This document shows, piece after piece, positions 44,735-57,989 of a stretch of 64,000 nucleotides of DNA. This stretch comes from Cristatella mucedo (lineage: Eukaryota > Bryozoa > Phylactolaemata > Cristatellidae), in the NCBI GenBank assembly GCA_009760855.2, contig WPIO01000015.1, positions 4,240,001 to 4,304,000 on the forward strand. The letters are read 5' to 3'. The translations under genes were made by a program, and so were the position numbers. The first letter of the stretch is position 1. Every line of letters starts with the position of its first letter. The notes under the pieces are model-generated. The model worked only from the letters and a program-made list of their open reading frames with translations. It was not told the DNA's origin and did not search any database.

Positions 44735-45325
44735 TACATTTGTTTAGTGCCCTCAGAGAACTAAATCTCTTTATATACACTTTACAGATGCTGCATAGAA
44801 AGCATTACCAAATGATTCGTGGTAACATCCGCAAGTAGCAGGCACAGTGTAAGCAGGCATGTGCACGCAAAAGACGAATTACAGAGACCCACTAAATGCT
44901 GAAATAAGCAGGTGTTTTAAGCTTTTTTAGATGCCATCATGTCAGTGGACTTTTCGACATACGTCTGCAGTGAGTTCCAGGCTTTGGGAGCAAAGGAACT
45001 AGAGGGGCGGCTTCCAAAGGTCAAGGTTCCTGCATGGTATGGCTCAACCATCTGAGAATGACCAGCTACGACTCTTCGCATGGTCGAGTAGTTCTGAAGG
45101 GTAGTCTGGAGCCAGTAAATGAAGGGACCTAAAAGTAGGTTACAGAACTTCGAAGTCGTTATGCTGCTTGATCGGGTGCCAGTACAGGTCGGCTATGAGT
45201 GGTGTGATGTGGCAACTGCGATGCTCACGACAGACAAGCCTAGCTGCAGAGTTTTGCACCGGCTGTGTAAGTGGCTGATTGACTACGTCGGTAGACCAGC
45301 AAGCATCAAATTATCATGCGAATAC
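44735..45325 (-). mobile_element. LINE-B 3' end, inverted partner
   Basis: The minus-strand copy begins with the tail complement (GCCCTCAGAGAACTAAATCT) and runs to the CAGCCGGTGCAAAACTCTGC block and beyond. With the preceding copy it makes a ~700-bp inverted arrangement around a 45-bp spacer. Confidence 0.87.
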
Positions 45326-46520
45326 TACTTTGTAACGCCGAAGGCTCGGCGGTGAAGGCGTAACCTGCCGCTTACCAACCGGCATAGGCTACTGCCGAAT
45401 TCGATTCAGTGCACGTCTGTGCAGCAATAAGAGGTGGCCACGCGAAAGTGCGTTTCTAACGCCAACCTACTTATAAGGGTCGTGAGTTCGGGGCGTTAAT
45501 TGGAAAGAGATACACACAAATAGGGGATTTTACTAAATTTATTCGTAAGCAAAAATGTCGCTGCGCGTCTAGCTCAGTTTTATCTCCGAACTTCTCACAA
45601 GCTGTCATCAGTACAAGCACTCTTTCGGGGCAAATACGTTTCCAAACTTACGCAGCCTACTACTATAGTGGGGGACGACCCAAATTGACGGAGTGCTCTG
45701 GAACCTGGCCGGAGAACTAGGATTCCGCCTTAACCTTCGCAAAAAGGCAGGAGTACCTCAGACGCTAACTCCTGACTGGAGAACTAGCGCTCCGCTTCCA
45801 GCGTAAAGGCAGGAAAACCTCCACCTTCGCAAAAAGGCAGGAACATTGGGGGCCATTTCACCTGCGACGGAATACCTCCTTCGCACTCCACCAAACTACT
45901 TCTAGTTTGCAGCTTCAAATCCTCAAGCCGACCCCACGCGCGCGTGCACACACACATACACGCGCGCGAAAACACAAAATGCTAGCCACTGTAGCTATGC
46001 AACCGCATTCAGTGGCGTCCGCCAAATTCTCCTGGCGCTGCCTCGCTCTGTCCCGACAGTCGCCGGCGAGCAGCCCGCCCTCTTCCCTCGCTTCAGAGAA
46101 AACGAGTCCGGCAACCGAAGACGGTGACGTCGAAACGAAGCCGAAGAGAAAGCGCTGAGTGAGCGAGCGAGCGTCGCCCTACTGTAAAATGACTAGCCAA
46201 TGGGGCAAGAGCTTGGCGGTATTATGCCCGGCACCGTGGGCCACTGCGGTAGGGAATAGATATCGTCGCTCGACCGCCGAATGAACAGCCCCGTCCAGCT
46301 TGAATGCCGAAGAGGTTCCGGGCGGTTCTTTTTTGGACAGAGCCACGGCCGAGGTTGACGGGCCAGCCAACGTCAACCAGCCGCTCCAGCGGATAGCAGA
46401 CCGATTCTAAAGGCCGAATCATCGCCGCTGGTCCCAGAGCTTCCTGGCTCGCTTTTAAGCTCTTGTTCTCTCACCGCACTGGTGCTCCTCTCTGAACTCG
46501 CTGTTCGACAGACCCGCACC
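45326..46520. other. Mixed region ending in a small GC-rich island
   Basis: A 20-bp element (CCTTCGCAAAAAGGCAGGA) recurs about 90 bp apart at 45733 and 45823. At 45979-46158 a plus frame of 59 codons from ATG ends ETKPKRKR; it sits in CpG-rich DNA and could be a first exon or nothing. No family is recognised. Confidence 0.35.
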
Positions 46521-46531
46521 ACCTCTTAAAG

Positions 46532-46722
46532 CAGCGATTCTCAACCTGTGGGTCGTAACCCCTTTGGGGGTTCGAACGACCCGTTCGTAGAGGTCGCCTA
46601 ATACTATTGCGAAACACGCATTTCCACATTTTGCACACAATAGTTTTATGGTTGGATGTCGGCACAACATGAGGAACTGTATTAAAGGGTAGCAGCATTA
46701 CGGAGGTTGGGAACCACTTAAG
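46532..46722. mobile_element. SPIN-like non-autonomous hAT element (MITE)
   Basis: It starts CAGCGATTCTCAACCTGTGG, then GTCGTAACCCCTTTGGGGGT and TCGAACGACCCGTTCG, and ends with AACATGAGGAACTGTATTAA, AGGGTAGCAGCATTACGG and AGGTTGGGAACCACTT. Both ends and internal blocks follow, from memory, the consensus of the SPIN/URR1 hAT family known from tetrapods, Rhodnius and Lymnaea. Its inverted ends match imperfectly (GATTCTCAACC / GGTTGGGAACC). Flanking TCTTAAAG (46524-46531) and ACTTAAAG (46723-46730) agree in 7 of 8 bases, the hAT target length, though the exact right end is uncertain by about three bases. It has no coding capacity and depends on a transposase elsewhere. Confidence 0.85.
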
Positions 46723-46730
46723 ACTTAAAG

Positions 46731-47380
46731 TAAACTAAACTGTCTTGCAGCTAAAGCTGTTGAATAGAGGAAATGGAGTAACAATTACTAATTATTGCTG
46801 CACAATTTAAGTAACGATTTTCCAAGCAGGTCCGCGAACCCTCGCATTGTATAAAGTACGTTTGCTGGTTCGAACTTTGATGTTTCTGAGCTAAGCTTCG
46901 CAACGGGGTGGGATGGCTCAACCTCGCAGCCCCGCGCCTAATAGTGGAAAAAATACTATCTCGAAGCGCGGCTAGCGAGTGATGAAGCCACCTCCAAAGA
47001 CACAGAGCTCGCTGATCCGTGCTCATTGTTCGTTGCGGAATTCTTCCAAAAATCGAAGTTCTTGTGAACATTGTATACGGAAACGATACAGCTGAGACCT
47101 GTTTAAAGCTAATCTGATTGTTGTTTGACCGTAGCGCGTAAGAAATTACGTGCCTATGGATATCTAAACGCTTATTGCTTCGGGCTGCTGGGTCTCCCAC
47201 GCCGGCGGCTGCCTTAGCTACGCCGGCGGCTAGTAACCTGCATGTCAGCTGCGATCGTGCGCAGCTATTATCGCTTCGTCAACGTAGATCAAATGCATTC
47301 CTAGACGTTACTGCTATTGCTTAGATTCGTAAATTATGCATTAACCAAAGAAAAGCACCCCCGGAGCCACCACGGTGGCC
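46731..47380. other. No gene seen
   Basis: A short doubled ACGCCGGCGGCT element lies at 47199-47231. This may be the outer 5' part of the LINE-B that follows, whose true start I cannot place. Confidence 0.4.
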
Positions 47381-50300
47381 CGAGCCGGCAGCTTAGCAGC
47401 CGCTCGTTGGGCGGGAACTGCGAGCTGATTACCCGCTCGTTTGGTATTCCTAGCATTGTCTCGTACCGCTCAGCCCGTTCTCCCCCGCTCATGTGTCACT
47501 GTTAATCTCTGTAAGTTAGTGGTCACCAGGCCTGCTATAACTACATCTTAACTTAACGACTTAACGCTTGCCTTTAGAATCCTCGCTCAATGTGCAATAA
47601 GCCTCTGGTAATGAGCGACCTTATTTGAGAAAATGATCTCGACCTGCTCGCCCAAACTGAAACCTGGCTAAAATCGGTGAATTGTCCGACAATTAAAGAC
47701 GCTACACCAACTGGTTTCTCGTTCGTTCACACCCCCAGATCAATCAAAACTGGATTTGGAGTTGCTGTTTTCGTGGGCTCGAAATTCAACTTCAAGCCAT
47801 TTGTAGTACCATCGAAGCAGTCTTCTGAATCGATTTTCTTGATGTCACTCGAAAACAAGCTACCCATGGTGGCAGTAGTCCATCACCCATCAGGTACCAA
47901 ATACTCCTTTATCTCAGATTTCTCCTATCTCATTTCGATTCTGTGTGCAAGAAATCGATCCTTCCTCTTTATGGGTTATTTCAAAATTCACTTTGATAAT
48001 TTATCTGACGCCGTCAGCACTGAATTTCGTGCATTGACTGACTCATTCTCTCTTGGGGTATATTTACGTGGCCCTACTCACGTCAAGAGTCTCACACTCG
48101 ACCAAATTTTCTCGTACAATTGGACTTTGTCATCACCAATTATTACCAAATAATGCTTATCTGACCACATGCAGATCCCGTTCAGTCTACAATGTGTGCC
48201 CGCCTCGTCCTCCTCTAAAATCACCTGTGAATCGCGAAACCTTAAGGCCCTTGACATCGATGCTGTCCCTGCGAGAATATCTGTATCGCCTCTGCTGCTC
48301 AGTCCCCTTCCCCGGATCTGTCATCATTGGTAAATAGCTACAACACGACACAAGCTGACATGCTCAACGAGTTTAAACCTCGTACTAAGCGAACTGTGCA
48401 CCCTCATCCAGACGGCATATGGTTTAAAACAGACATTAAACTAGCCAGGCCTGCTAAGCACAAGCTTGGATGAGCATACAAAAGATCGTGACTGACTGTC
48501 CATCGACAGGCATACGAGGCCTACTGTAGGTCGTACCAATAGATCCTAGCAAAGGTCAAGTCTAGCTTCTATAAAAACATTGTTGAGCCACAGGTGCACA
48601 ATCCAAAAATGCTGATGTCGACGGTCAACCACTCTCAGATTCGCTCCTTCCCTGATGATACTTGTGATGATCTAGCCGATCGCTTCTCTCGATTCTTTGT
48701 CCAGAAGATAGACGAGATCAGGGAGTCCATTCCTGAGATGGCAGCATTCTCCCTAGAATGCTGTTCCTCGATTCCTTGCAGCTCCTCATTATCTACATTC
48801 AAGCAGGTCGCTAGTGATCTCGTCCCGAAGTTCTTATCCCAATCAATGAAAACAAGCCCTTTGGACCCTATTCCCACTGTCCTGCTCCTACGTTGCATTG
48901 ATCTGCTGGTGCCATGCATAACCAACGTCATGAATACGTCATTAACCTCCGGTCATGTCCCAGCACCTTACAACTGTAGTCATGCCACTGCTCAAGAAAG
49001 CAACACTCGACCGAGAGAACTTGAGCAACTACCACCCAGTCTCTCATCTACCATTCCTATCAACGCTGGAACGAGTCTTTGAAGGCCAGCTAAACTCATA
49101 TATTGAAACTTCTAACCTTGCTAGTAAGTTCCAGTCTGGCTTTAGAGCTAATCACTCCGCAGAGTCAGCATTGCTTCGGGTGTGCAACGACCTACGTAGG
49201 AATGCAGACATGAGTAGAATATCTCTGCTGTTTTGCTCGATCTTTCGGCAGCTTTTGATACTATCGATCATCAAGTTCTTCCTGAGCGCCTCTCATCTCG
49301 CCTAGGCATCACTGGCACTGCCTGCAATAGTTCAGGTGCTATCTCAGTAGGAGACTCCAGAGTATTGATGTGAATGGACAAAGATCATCCGAGGCACCTC
49401 TAAAATACCAGGTACCTCAGGGCTCCGAGCTAGATCCGCTTCTTTTCACGGTTTATACTCTCCCTCTTGCCGATGTGATTGCCAAGCACAATCTAGGCTT
49501 TCATTTCTATGTGGATGACACCCAGTTGTACCTTTGCTTTGATCCCTCCCAGCCTTCAAGCACCACGATTTCTCTCAACTCCCTTGCCGCATGTATTGAT
49601 GACATCCTCACTTGGATGGCAGCAAATTTTCTTAAACTGAATGTTAATAAAGCTAACTTACTAGTTATAGAAAAACCAAGTATGATTCAGAAACTAGAAA
49701 GGCTGACGCTCAAAATATGCTCTGCCAGCATATCTCCTATTTAATCTGCACAAAATCTAGGTGTCATGTTCCAAAGTGACCTCTCGTTAGACGACCACAT
49801 CAGCTCCACAATCAAGTTTGCCTACTTTCAGCTACATCACATTGCTAAAATTCAGGCTTGTTTAGATGGAGATACCACATCCAAGTTGGTCCATGCATTC
49901 GTGACATCCCGTCTTGACTTCTGCAACTCACTGCTTGTGGCCTTGCCTGTGCGATCAGGCCCTTACAGCTGGAATACAATTCTGCAGCTAGGCTTGTCTG
50001 TTGCGAGCGTCGCAGTTCCCACATCACGCCACTTCTCGCCGACCTGCATTGGCTACCACTAAATGAACGGATCGACGTCAAGTATCTGACGCTCGCTTTC
50101 AGGTCACTTCATTATTTGGCTCCAGCCTATCTCTCAGATCTACTCCCACACCAGGCCAAGCACCGTACCACCCGCTTTTCGGAATCCAAAAGTTTACTTA
50201 TACCTCGTACAAACCTCATATTCTTTGGAGACCGTGCATTTAGTTCTTATGATCCCAAAGCCTGGAACTTCCTCCCGACTTGCATCACGACATGCCCTTA

Positions 50301-50605
50301 CTTGACAACATTTAAAAAGACATTAAAAACGCACCTATTGATGACACCATTTAGTTAGTCGTTGCGATTTGTCCTTTATGTGCTTATTCGTGCTAACACT
50401 GTTGCATGCTGCCACTAACTACACTTGCATGCTGACCCAGTGCATGTCACACCCCTAGCCATATTATTCGTGGTGTTTATCAATCATGATGCCACTCACC
50501 ATTCAATCGCGTTTCCCTTTTTAGCAAATGTAAAGCGCCTAGAAAGAAACTGAATTCTATGTGGGCACTTTATCAAGTGTATTATCATTATTATTATTAT
50601 TATTG
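47380..50605 (+). mobile_element. LINE-B, longest copy (endonuclease, RT, 3' tail), inactive
   Basis: The order is as in CR1/L2 elements. An apurinic-endonuclease-like region at 47625-48153 includes LDLLAQTETWLKS, FGVAVFVGSKF and FMGYFKIHFDNL. An inter-domain part follows, then RT from about 48590: NYHPVSHLPFLST, FQSGFRANHSAESALLRV, QGSELDPLLFTVY and the active-site box FYVDDTQLYL near 49510. The C-terminal part is PAYLSDLLPHQAKHRTTRF...PKAWNFLP. The element ends TGTAAAGCGCCTAGAAAGAA...GTATTATCATTATTATTATT. RT frames switch at about 48980 and 49230 and stops occur, so it is dead. The YVDD box replaces the usual YADD. The 5' limit is approximate. Confidence 0.92.
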
Positions 50606-52190
50606 CCTGGGAGCGGTGATTATAGCACAGCAAGACTATGATTAATATCGCCCTTACGATATGAATAATAAGTTGACACGCTTTCAGGCTCTATAGTCCT
50701 CGCCACAAGAGGGTCATATCAGTCTAACGTGGCCTCAGGAAGATAAGATCTAAGCCATTGGTTATGACATCACACATTCGGGTCACAGTTTGCGTTCTCC
50801 GTTAATTAAAGCGAGAAAGTTAGTCCTTCCCTCCGTCACGGCGAAAGAGGGCGCACTTCCGTCAAGCGACAAGATGACACAGCGTTGTTTTCCGTGACGC
50901 AACTACAGTGACTCAGCGAAGCAAGTCCACGGGCTGCAGTGAGCTGCTTGTGACTCACATTATGCCTCGGTAGCACTTTGTTGAGAGCAAATGCCTTCAC
51001 AGCATTTTAGAGCAGCACGAGCCTTGGCTCAATATTAGTGCGCACAAGAACTACTCGGCGACGGGAAAAGACCTTTGTCCTGGAGCAGCGAGCCACGCCG
51101 CAAACCGGCGTCAGCTTTTCGTCGAGCACTCTTCTTGTCGCAAAGATCATTGTGTCTGCCGGATGGTCTTCGTACACAGCTATGCCTGGCCTATCAGATT
51201 GAGGTGAGCTTTTCCACACCGCTTTGAGTTGTCGTAAATGTGCGTCTATTGGCTTGGAGGAAGACCCGGCATGGACTAATGACACATGGCCCGACCGGCA
51301 GTAACTTCGCCAAAGGAGGGTACTCACCCTGAGCTGAGCCTTATGGTTTGCAGTCGATGGGCTCAAGACAGCTGACTAATGACGGACTAAATTTCTAATG
51401 TCTGCACAGCCAATATCCGCAAAACATAAGATGCAGCTCAGAATAGCTATTCTGAAGCAGCCACATCCGCTGGACCTCGCTTTTAGTATGCGATCCCGAT
51501 GCTACGAGTCTGCTGCGTCGCCGAAGCTAAGTGGAAAGTGGTCGTGGAGTGCCTATATCTTTCAGGTCCCTTCACGCTTCGGCTCGACATATTACTCTTA
51601 CCTCTGCTCCAACCTACCGCCCCCCCCCGCGTCAATGCTGCCAGTAATTCGGCAACTAGCGTACAGATCGTGTAGACTACGAGTCCGTCGTCGAGAAACT
51701 CCTCGAAAACGCCGCCCGAGTTTAGAGTGCGAAAAGCCTCCTCAATGTCCTGGTGCTGCTGTAGGTTCTTCCAGGGACCTAATTAGATAATCAGACGTAA
51801 TGTGAGAGTAGTAGGAACTACAGCGACCCCTCCGGCTCGCTTCTCCCCTGCATGACCCACAGGAATCAGCTGTCGCGCATTAAGTCCGTAATACCTTAGT
51901 CATAGGCGCAAAGTCTAGCACGAGTGAGCATACGTTTTTTCCCTCTGGATGCCCTGGCTGTAAGAGTAATGGCATTTGCATCACACCTTCTGGGCAGGCA
52001 AGTTCAAGTGCAGATCGCGAGGCCTCAAAGACTGGTGGCGATACAACGTCCACTGTCTCGGAAAATGCATTGTAGTAACCACGAGCCAAACGGCGATGCT
52101 TGCGCTAATTGAGATACTGTGCGATTCATCAGCAAAGACTTGGCAAGCTCTGTACTTGAATACTCTGCAAGTCCTGCAGGTATAGGACAA
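50606..52190. other. No gene recognised
   Basis: Short frames only, including a minus frame at 51007-51366 with no recognisable family. Confidence 0.5.
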
Positions 52191-52740
52191 GTCGAATATG
52201 CACAACTCCTGTAGCCGCTGCACGGAATCTGGACTTTTTGGGCTCCACGCTCGCCGCCCTAGTTCGGCGCTCCTAGTCGGGAGGGGACTGTCAGACGCGA
52301 CTTCAGAGCTGCAGAGCGGCAGAGCAACGCACGGGCAGTTCGCCGCCGCCGCCGCCTCGATCCGCGGCACGTGTCGTCACTATCTGCCGCAGAGCGAGGC
52401 AGCGGCGGCAGCGGCAGAGACTTCTTCTTCTTCGAGCGCTCGGAGCAGCAGCAGCAGCAGCAGCTCCAGCCGCTCCTAATCAAAGCTGCCTGCGAGCGCC
52501 GTTCCTGCGCTCTTTCCTGCTTCCGCTTGTCTACCGCAGATACTCGGCGGCGGTCGGGGCAGCGGCCGCCGGCTCCACCGCTCTTCGCTCAATTAGCCGA
52601 ACCAGCCAACAGGTGGCGCGCTCGTCGACGCTCGCTTCGCTAGCCCGCCAGCGCAGGCGCGGCTTTGGCAGCCCGCCGCGAAGGCGCGGCTGGCCGACCA
52701 GGCCCACATCTGCTGCCCCCTTACCGCACACAGTCATAGT
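52190..52740. other. Small GC-rich island
   Basis: CpG-rich, with an AGC repeat at 52445-52470 and short frames on both strands encoding Ser, Gln or Arg runs. Possible promoter or first exon; no protein recognised. Confidence 0.4.
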
Positions 52741-52796
52741 AGCTTTAGTAGCAAACGGGCCAAGCAGTGAAGATGCCTTTGGATGAATTTACACAG

Positions 52797-53010
<214 letters not shown>

Positions 53011-53199
53011 ATTCATTTCACTCTTAACGATGAAGCTAAGTAACTTCTACAAACCTTCGCACTGCAGCAGTCCGAAACTGGCATGGCCTGCTCAGCAGCA
53101 TGTCGTTCGAAGCACTATATTTACTACTCTTAAAAATTTATATGCGCTTTAAAAAGGCAGGCGGATTTGCAGTAGCCTAACCGTGCATCGCGGTTTTAA

Positions 53200-54165
53200 C
53201 GCGAGTGACCTCGCTATGCTCCTAGCAGCAGACGGCACGACTACGCGCCGGTATCTTAGCGCCGCCGCCGCGGGGGGGGGGCAGATTCCTTATTGGTAAA
53301 GACGCTCACGAAGGCTTTCGATCGCCCAGAACTTTTGACCTCTGAACGGTAGGTCAGTCTCCAGTGTTGGCGGCAGTTAGAACGCCGTACCTCGTTTGCG
53401 CAATTAGAGCGACTGCTTGCTTACCGCCGGCCTTCGCGTGCACACTGTACTCCCACTCCCCCCCACACCACATGGTGCAGCAATAATCGGCGGCGCGGCG
53501 ACAGCGCGTCTCGTCCTCAGGACCAGCATAGGGTAGGCTGCGACTCTGCAACCGATCGAGCGCGCTGACGTAAGGTTTCTGTGTTTTGCAGCCGCGACGT
53601 TATTATTTAATCAGCCGCCGACAGGCAGACACTGTCCGGTCGACCGAGATAGTCAGGTAGTCGGACGGACGCCGATTATGGCCAACTTTTCGTCGAGTAA
53701 AGCCATCACGTACCGGCGGAGATGGGTGGTCGCCCGTCGATCGGGACGTTGGGCCGGCTTTCTTCTGCGAATCTTCTATGAGCGCGTGCAACTCCGGAGC
53801 GGACCGACGCGGGAAACCGACGTTAAATGCGTGCGCGCGCTCGACCTGACTCGGTCCGATTTGCGATTGGCTCACGACTTGGCCGACGACTCGCACGCCA
53901 ACGCGTCTGCGAAGGCGGCGCGCGGCCGCTTTCGCTGACGCGTCGTCGAGTCGAATCTCGCGGCAGACTTTCACTGGACCGAATAGTATGAGCCAGAGGT
54001 TCTGCACTCGCTTGGAGTCCTCGACCGAAGCGATTAATGGCTCGCTAGCCCCGTGCAGTGCCGCCGACCATGAGGCGCTGACTTCTTTATCCGTTCATTT
54101 CTTTATCCGCTTTACGCGTGTTGTTACTATTGCTGTGGTTGTTGTCATTCATAAGGTCATTCCAA
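53200..54165. other. GC-rich island with a weak first-exon candidate
   Basis: The plus frame 53678-53938 (MANFSSSKAITYRRRWVVAR..., 86 codons) starts at a reasonable ATG context (GATTATGG), 75 bp after an AT-rich TTATTATTTAATCAG stretch that could act as a TATA region. It is not recognised as any family and may be chance in CpG-rich DNA. A G-run lies at 53271-53281. Confidence 0.3.
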
Positions 54166-55183
54166 ATGATTGACCTGCTTCTATGATGCATTGATCTGTT
54201 GCTGCTATGCATAACTAAATCGTAAATATGTCGTTAACCTCAGATCATGTCCCAGTACCTCTCAAAAAGGCTGTAGCCAGGCCAATAATCAAGAAAGCAA
54301 CACTAGACTGAGGAAACTTAAGCAATTTCCGCCCAGTCTCGCTTCTACCACTCCTATCAAAGACACTGGAATGAGTCGTGTCAGACCAGCTGAATTCATC
54401 TATTGAAACTGTAAAGCTTGCTAATAAGTTCCAGTCTTGTTTCAGAGCTAATCACTCCACAGAGTCAGCATTGCTTCGGGTGTATAACAACCTACTCAGG
54501 AATTCAGACTTAGGTCGAGTCTCTCTGCTTGTTTTGCTCTATATTTTGGCGCCTTTTGATACTATTGATTCTCAAATCCTTCTCGAACGCGTCCCATCTC
54601 GCCTGGGCATCACTGGCACTGCATTACAATGGTTCAGATGATATCTCAGTGGGAGACTCCAGAGTATTGATGCGAATGGAAAAAAATCATCCGAGGTACC
54701 TCTGAAATATGGGGCACCTCGGGGCTCCGTGTATGGTCCGGTTGTTTTCACGATTTATACTCTGCCTCTTGCTGATGCGATTGCCAAGCACAATCTAGGC
54801 TTTCACTTGTATGCGGATGACACTCAGTTGTACCTTTGCTTTGATCCCTCCCAGCCTTCGAGCACCTCAAATTTTCTCAACTCCCTTGCTGCGTGTATTG
54901 GTGAGATCCGCATATGGATGATAGCACATTTTCTTAAATCAAGTAATGATAAAATTAACTTACTAGTTATGGGCAAACCAAGTGTGATTCAGAAATTATA
55001 TAATCCAACGCTCAAAATAGGCGCTGCCAGCATATCTCCCTTTGAATCTGTACGAATTCTGGGTCTCCCTATCCATGGCCTTTCGTTAGAGATCACCTCA
55101 GGTCCACGGTCAAATCTGCCTACTTTTAGCGACATAATATTACTTAAATTTGGCTTTCTCAGACAAGAATAATGGGTCTAAAC

Positions 55184-57895
55184 CAGGGGTGTCAAACACA
55201 CGTGGCCCGCGGGCCACAACCCGGCCCGCCGTGGTCTTCTATACGGCCCGCAACGTTATCCCAAAATTTGTCACTCCACGTTTTTCGTTAATTTGTAATC
55301 ATTGCAAACGGCGATATAAGGCGCTGTGCTGTACTTCACGCGAGCGTGAAGCGTGAAGGTGTCCGAATGGCTATTTTCGCGTGAAGGTAAAACAATCGAT
55401 TTATTTTGCTAGCCCTCATGTGAACATTTTGGCGTGATGGGGTAATATATTTGTGCTACAGCGGCGCCATTACGATCACATTTATAACGCTTCCGCAAGC
55501 GGAATTAGCTGTTTCACGCTGTGGATAGAAAAAAAGAGCCGTTTCTCAGCTGCTGCTGCACGAACTGGAATCAGTCAGGTAGGTTTTTCAAAAAACGCGT
55601 ATTGCTCAACATACTTACTAATACTAAGATATTGCTATGATAAAATATAAATTAATCAATTCGTAACTGATCAGTTTTTTTATTTCATAGAGAGAAATGG
55701 CGGCGAATGTGAATACTAGCAAAAAACAAAAAATTGACGCAGAAGGAAGACTTTTCAAAGCATCTTGGACTGTAGACTATTTTGTAATGGGACGCTTCGG
55801 TAGGATAATGTGCCTAATATGCCAAGAAACAATTGCCGTTGCAAAGGAGTACAATGTTAAGCGACATTTTTCAACAAAGCATGGCGACAGGTACAACAGC
55901 CTGACTGGTCAACTTCAAATTGATCGCGTGAACTCGTTGAAACAGGGCGTCATCGGACAGCACAGTCATTGTTTACAGCAGTCAGCAACAAGTCTGAGGC
56001 TTCAACCAAAGTAATTTTTTAATAGCTGAAGCTATAGCTAAGCGGGGAAAGCATTTTCCGATTGTGAATTTGTTACGGAATGCCTCAGGCTGTTTGCTGG
56101 TGTGGTCTGTCCAGAAAAGAAGTCAGAAGTAGAGAGAGTCAGTCTTTTTCATCAAACGATTGCGAGAAAAGTTGACGAGCTCGCATCCAACATAGAAGAA
56201 AGTCTCACTAAAAGACTTACTTGCTGAATGCGAATTTTATTATCTTGCGCTCGACGAAAGCACGTACAATAGCGATACGGCTCAACTGTCGGTGTTTGTA
56301 CTCTGAGTAACAGGAAAGTTTGTCATTATCGAAGAACTGTTGGATATATGTTCAATGAAAGGCACTACAACGGGGATGGATATTTTGGATCAGGTCAAGA
56401 GGGTCCTCACAAAATTTAATCTTCCTGAAACTAAATTGATTGGTTTAACCACAGACGGAGCCCCTTCAATGACAGGTAGACACAATGGATTTGTATCTTT
56501 AATGGTAAAATTAGTACCTCACCAAATTGTCAGTCATCGCTGCATCATCCACCAAGAACAGCTATGTGCAAAGCTCTTGAGCATGCAACATGTAATGGAC
56601 AATGTAGTTTCAACGGTCAATGTGATAAGGTCTCGTGCGCTAAACCACAGACAATTTCAGGCTTTCCTTGAAGAGTTGGGATCAGATCATTGTGATGTTA
56701 TTTATTTCTGCCAAGTCCGTTGGCTAAGTAGGGAAAACACGTTAGCCAGGTTTTGGTCACTTCGGGACGAAATAAAAACATTTATGACAGAAAAGGGAAA
56801 AGATGTTAGCTTCCTCGATGACCAGCAGTGGTTGAATGACTTGGCTTTTTTGGTGGACATGACCCAACATCTTGCAGATCTTAATGTTAAACTCCAAGGT
56901 AAGGATCAACTGGTCCATAAAATATATGAGTGTGTTGTCGCGTTTGTGCAAAAGCTGAAACTTTACCGGAAACACTTAGATCAGAAGAAACTGTTACATT
57001 TTACAACACTAGCAACAAGATCGCCTGAAACGCTGGATCATATGAAGTACTCCACTTTTGTTAGCAAACTTGTTGATGAATTCGAAGAGAGGTTTCAGGA
57101 TTTCCAACAACATGCGGATGACATGAACATGATTAGTAATTCATTTCATATCGATCCCTCTGGTGCACCTGATGAATTTCAACTCGAACTAATCGGCATT
57201 CATAATGACAGCAATTTAAAAACTGCTTATGATCAGCATGACCTTGCTACCTTATACAAGCAGTACGTTTCATCAGAGTCTTTTCCTAACCTAGCCAAAC
57301 ATGCTCGCAGGTATATTGCACTTTTTGGCAGCACATATTGCTGTGAACAGCTTTTTTCCAGACTGAAAAGTGTAAAAACAAAGACTCGATCCGTTCTCAC
57401 AGATGAACATTTATCAGGAATCCTTAGAATTGCCACATCTACTGTTGCAGCAGATGTCGACTTTGTATGCAAACAGAAACAATGCCAAATATCTCATTGA
57501 TGCCTGCAGTGCAGAAGACATTGAATACCTGTGGAATTTAATTAATCCGAATACATTAATATTATGTGAGTACTTGTCCTGTAATTTTGTAAGTTTTATA
57601 AGTTTCTGTCTTCATGTTATTAAAAAAAATTCAAAAGTAAAAGATTGGCCATAATATCTATCGAATTATTTTCCAGGACACATGATTAAATTTTTATTGT
57701 TTATTATTTTTAATTATAATTATGCTAGAAAATACTAATGTATTGCGGTTTATTTATTAAGTATAATAGTAATAGTCATACTAAATTACGATTTTATTTT
57801 CTGATGCGGTTAACTACGCCAATTTACATGTGGCCCCCGGACCTTTTAAATTTTTGAAATGTGGCCCCCCAACGCAAAAAGGTTGGACACCCCTG
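55184..57895 (+). mobile_element. hAT DNA transposon, 2712 bp, GTF2IRD2/ZBED-like
   Basis: The inverted ends are CAGGGGTGTCAAAC (55184-55197) and GGTTGGACACCCCTG (57881-57895). Subterminal GTGGCCCGCGGGCCAC at the left and GTGGCCCCC blocks at the right are typical of this group. The 8-bp target site is GTCTAAAC on the left and ATCTTAAC on the right (6 of 8 equal), and LINE-B sequence continues on both sides. One transposase gene lies inside on the plus strand. Confidence 0.93.
55697..57500 (+). pseudogene. hAT transposase (GTF2IRD2-like / BED finger), frame-broken
   Basis: The first part (55697-56014) has the BED-type zinc finger: MCLICQE...NVKRHFSTKHG (C-x2-C...H-x4-H), which binds the element ends. 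After 56014 the frame is lost over about 320 bp, with stops; remnants such as EKKSEVERVSLFHQTIARKV remain in other frames. From 56340 a 386-codon frame is intact through the catalytic domain (DGAPSMTGRHNGF, HRCIIHQEQLCAK, QVRWLSRENTLARFW) to the hAT C-terminal dimerisation region (LFGSTYCCEQLFSRLKSVKT, RSVLTDEHLSGILRIATS). The family includes domesticated vertebrate genes such as GTF2IRD2 and ZBED5. With its middle broken this copy should not make a working enzyme. The intact second half is either recent decay or a retained piece. Confidence 0.9.
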
Positions 57896-57989
57896 ATCTT
57901 AACTGATCCACGCATCTGTGACATCCCGTCTCGACTTCTGTAACTCACTGCTTGCTGGTCTACCGACCTGTGCAGTCAGGCGCTTAATC

